From: Lactobacillus delbrueckii
GTDB taxonomy: Bacteria > Bacillota > Bacilli > Lactobacillales > Lactobacillaceae
Direction of reading: 5' to 3'
Assembly (NCBI GenBank): GCA_004556255.1
Contig: SFHY01000084.1
Location: forward strand, 1 to 6,185
Length of the DNA stretch: 6,185 nt
Shown: positions 4,161 to 6,185 of the stretch, piece by piece
Layout: every line of letters begins with the position of its first letter
How positions within the stretch are numbered: position 1 is the first letter of the stretch
Position numbers and translations under genes: made by a program
The notes under the pieces: model-generated
Databases searched by the model: none
The model's input: the letters and a program-made list of their open reading frames with translations, nothing else
What the model was told of the DNA's origin: nothing

Positions 4161-6185
4161 ATGAAAGTAAAAGGCTTGACGCAGGCTGACGCTGACCTGC
4201 GCTTAAAAAAAGACGGACTCAACCAGGTGCCGGAGCCGGAATTCAGCTTCTGGAAGGAATTTGCCGGCAAGCTTTGGAATCTCAGTGCCTGGATTCTAGA
4301 GGTGGCCCTCCTCCTGGAATGCGCCCTGGGCAAGTGGATCCAGTCCCTCTTCGTTTTGCTTATGCTGCTCTTTGCCGCCTACAACGGGGCCACGCAGAAG
4401 AAGAAGTCCCGCAAGGTCCTGAGTTCAATTTCCCAGCAGCTGACCCCGGTTATCGCTGTTTTAAGAGATGACCGCTGGCAAAAAATTGACTCCAAATACC
4501 TGGTAGTCGGCGATATCGTCAACCTGCAAAGAGGGGATATTTTAGCCGCCGACATTGACCTTTTGGACGGGAACTTGACCTTAGATGAATCCTCAATTAC
4601 CGGGGAAGCCAAAAATGTCCATAAAAAAGCCGGGGCGACAGCTTTTGCGGGCACGACCGTCATGGACGGCGAGGCCCTGGGCAGAGTCAGCGCGACCGGG
4701 ACCAATTCCAGAAGCGGGCAGACCATCAACTTGATCAACACGTCCGCGGCACCTGGCCACCTGCAGCAGCTTTTGACCAAGATCATCTACTACCTCTGTC
4801 TTTTGGACGGGGTTTTGACCGTCATCCTCTTGATCGCGGCCGTGATCCGGGGTGAAAACATCTTGGAAATGCTACCCTTCCTGGCCATGATGTTCATCGC
4901 TTCTATTCCAGTAGCCATGCCGTCAACTTTTGCCCTCTCCAATTCCTTTGAGGCCACCCGCCTATCTAAAGAAGGAGTTTTGACCAGTGACTTAACCGGG
5001 ATTCAAGACGCGGCCAACCTGAACCTGCTCTTACTGGACAAGACCGGGACCATTACTGAAAACAAAACGGCTGTCGCCTCTTTTACTAATTTTTCAAAAC
5101 TCTCAGATGAAGAAGTCTTGGCCTTGACCAGCCTGGCCATCGACCAACGCAACCAAAGCGTGATCGACCTGGCTTTAATAGACTTTCTGCAAGAGAAAAA
5201 GATAGCAGTTAAAGAAGCAGAAGCCTTTACCCCCTTCACTTCCAGCCAGGGCTATTCTGAAGGGCAAGGAGATGGCCATAACGTCAAGCTAGGTTCAGTC
5301 AAGCAGCTCAGTAAGATTGACCCGGCTATTTCTGAAAAAATGGCGGCTGTCGACCTCAGCCTGGGCCGGTCAGTCGGGATTTTGCTCGACGACCGTTTGG
5401 CGGGAATTTTTATCACTAAAGACAAGGTCAGAACTGATTCAAAAGCCGCTCTGGGTGAACTGGTCAAGCGGGGAATCAAGCCGATCATGCTGACCGGAGA
5501 CAACCAGAAAACCGCGGCCAGCGTGGCTGAAGAAGTCGGCTTGACTGGCAAGGTCATCTCGATCAGCGACTTTAAAGAGGGGGTAAAGGCAGAAGACCTG
5601 GCCGGGATCGCCGACGTTTTGCCAGAAGACAAGTTAGACATGGTCAAGTACTTCCAAAAGGCTGGCTATATCGTCGGCATGACCGGGGACGGGGTTAACG
5701 ACTCCCCTGCCCTCAAGCAGGCCGAAGTCGGCATCGCTGTATCAAATGCTGCTGACGTGGCCAAAAAGAGCAGCAAGATGGTCCTTTTGGATGAGGGCCT
5801 GAGCCCTATCGTCAAGATCCTGGATGCCGGCCACCGGGTTTACCAGCGGATGACCACCTGGTCTTTGACCAAACTGGCTAGAACTGCTGAACTGACCATG
5901 CTCTTGACCTTCTCTTATCTTATTTTCGGCTACCTGCCGATGGCCTTAAATGCCATGGTCATCTACACGATCATGAACAACATGGTCACCATGATGATCG
6001 GGACCGACAAGACTCACATCACTTACAAGCCAGAGAACTGGGACATGGGCAAGCTGGCTAAAATTGCCTTCTCCTTGGCCGGAGCCTGGACAATCATCGG
6101 TTTTGTCTTTGTCTCTGCCTTAACAAGGGCCGGAGTAAATCATGATCAAGTTGGCACCATGGTCTACGTCTTCTTAGTTATGAGC
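4161..6185 (+). CDS. P-type cation-transporting ATPase, P3A (proton-pump)-like, 3' end outside window
   Basis: The frame is open to the window end, giving 675 residues of a family usually 750-900 long. ATG 4161 follows an in-frame TGA (4158-4160) and a strong AAGGAGAT at 4147-4154. In order: an N-terminal stretch GLTQADADLRLKKDGLNQVPE, the M1-M2 hairpin (about 35-75), the actuator domain with TGEA (147-150), M4 with IPVAMPS (249-255), the phosphorylated aspartate D293 in DKTGT, TGDN (445-448), and GDGVNDSPA (509-517) that closes the catalytic site; membrane segments resume near 565. The N-terminus, IPVAMP and overall layout resemble the P3A class of plasma-membrane proton ATPases. Three points differ: TGEA for the usual TGES, a short nucleotide-binding domain with FTPF (356-359) but no KGAP lysine, and N607 at the M6 position where proton pumps carry aspartate. 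A manganese or other divalent-cation pump, as described for MntA in lactobacilli, is therefore a real alternative. Confidence 0.8.
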   Translation, partial: MKVKGLTQADADLRLKKDGLNQVPEPEFSFWKEFAGKLWNLSAWILEVALLLECALGKWIQSLFVLLMLLFAAYNGATQKKKSRKVLSSISQQLTPVIAVLRDDRWQKIDSKYLVVGDIVNLQRGDILAADIDLLDGNLTLDESSITGEAKNVHKKAGATAFAGTTVMDGEALGRVSATGTNSRSGQTINLINTSAAPGHLQQLLTKIIYYLCLLDGVLTVILLIAAVIRGENILEMLPFLAMMFIASIPVAMPSTFALSNSFEATRLSKEGVLTSDLTGIQDAANLNLLLLDKTGTITENKTAVASFTNFSKLSDEEVLALTSLAIDQRNQSVIDLALIDFLQEKKIAVKEAEAFTPFTSSQGYSEGQGDGHNVKLGSVKQLSKIDPAISEKMAAVDLSLGRSVGILLDDRLAGIFITKDKVRTDSKAALGELVKRGIKPIMLTGDNQKTAASVAEEVGLTGKVISISDFKEGVKAEDLAGIADVLPEDKLDMVKYFQKAGYIVGMTGDGVNDSPALKQAEVGIAVSNAADVAKKSSKMVLLDEGLSPIVKILDAGHRVYQRMTTWSLTKLARTAELTMLLTFSYLIFGYLPMALNAMVIYTIMNNMVTMMIGTDKTHITYKPENWDMGKLAKIAFSLAGAWTIIGFVFVSALTRAGVNHDQVGTMVYVFLVMS

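Noticed and set aside
4379..5647. Three minus-strand frames opposite the P-type ATPase gene.
   Set aside because: The plus-strand frame carries every catalytic motif of the family over the whole interval; the opposite frames show none.
1..6185. CRISPR arrays, tRNA or rRNA genes, and insertion-sequence transposases.
   Set aside because: No regularly spaced repeats, cloverleaf with a TTCGA-type loop, rRNA stretch or transposase motif was seen on either strand.

Overview
The window looks like chromosomal DNA of a lactobacillus with a moderately high G+C core, and Lactobacillus delbrueckii or a close relative is my best guess. The evidence is a one-piece substrate-binding/permease amino-acid importer, Gram-positive Shine-Dalgarno sites, U-tailed hairpin terminators, and a core at roughly 50-57% G+C in the lines I counted, with G/C-rich third codon positions. 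The species call is an inference; no rRNA or other species marker is present.

Positions 1-590 differ in composition: the lines I counted are about 25-32% G+C. This part holds the 3' end of an AAA-type ATPase gene, its terminator, and a 57-residue protein with four cysteines. The small gene overlaps, by ATGA, a start codon with its own good Shine-Dalgarno. That reading frame stops after 10 codons, exactly where composition changes. It looks like the stump of an acquired operon cut at a recombination point.

Positions 592-817 hold no convincing gene. By eye they fold into a closed, multi-helix RNA at about 596-702. One arm of it could instead pair with a segment just upstream of the next gene's ribosome binding site. 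This is the least explained part of the window and the best candidate for an undescribed regulatory RNA or mobile-element end.

Positions 818-3085 are a two-gene operon: an ATPase of the GlnQ type and a 500-residue protein fusing signal peptide, one solute-binding domain and the permease. Together they make a complete polar amino-acid (probably glutamine/glutamate) importer. A bidirectional terminator separates it from a convergent LysR-type regulator gene (3133-3987, minus strand).

The regulator gene is divergent from a P-type ATPase gene that starts at 4161 and runs off the window end. The 173-bp space between them holds a strong promoter for the regulator gene, a GATATC-N9-GATATC palindrome suited to a LysR-type operator, and a weaker candidate promoter for the pump. 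The pump has the layout of the P3A (proton pump) class. It lacks the membrane aspartate expected of proton pumps and has a reduced nucleotide-binding domain, so its ion is uncertain. The regulator most likely controls itself and the pump.
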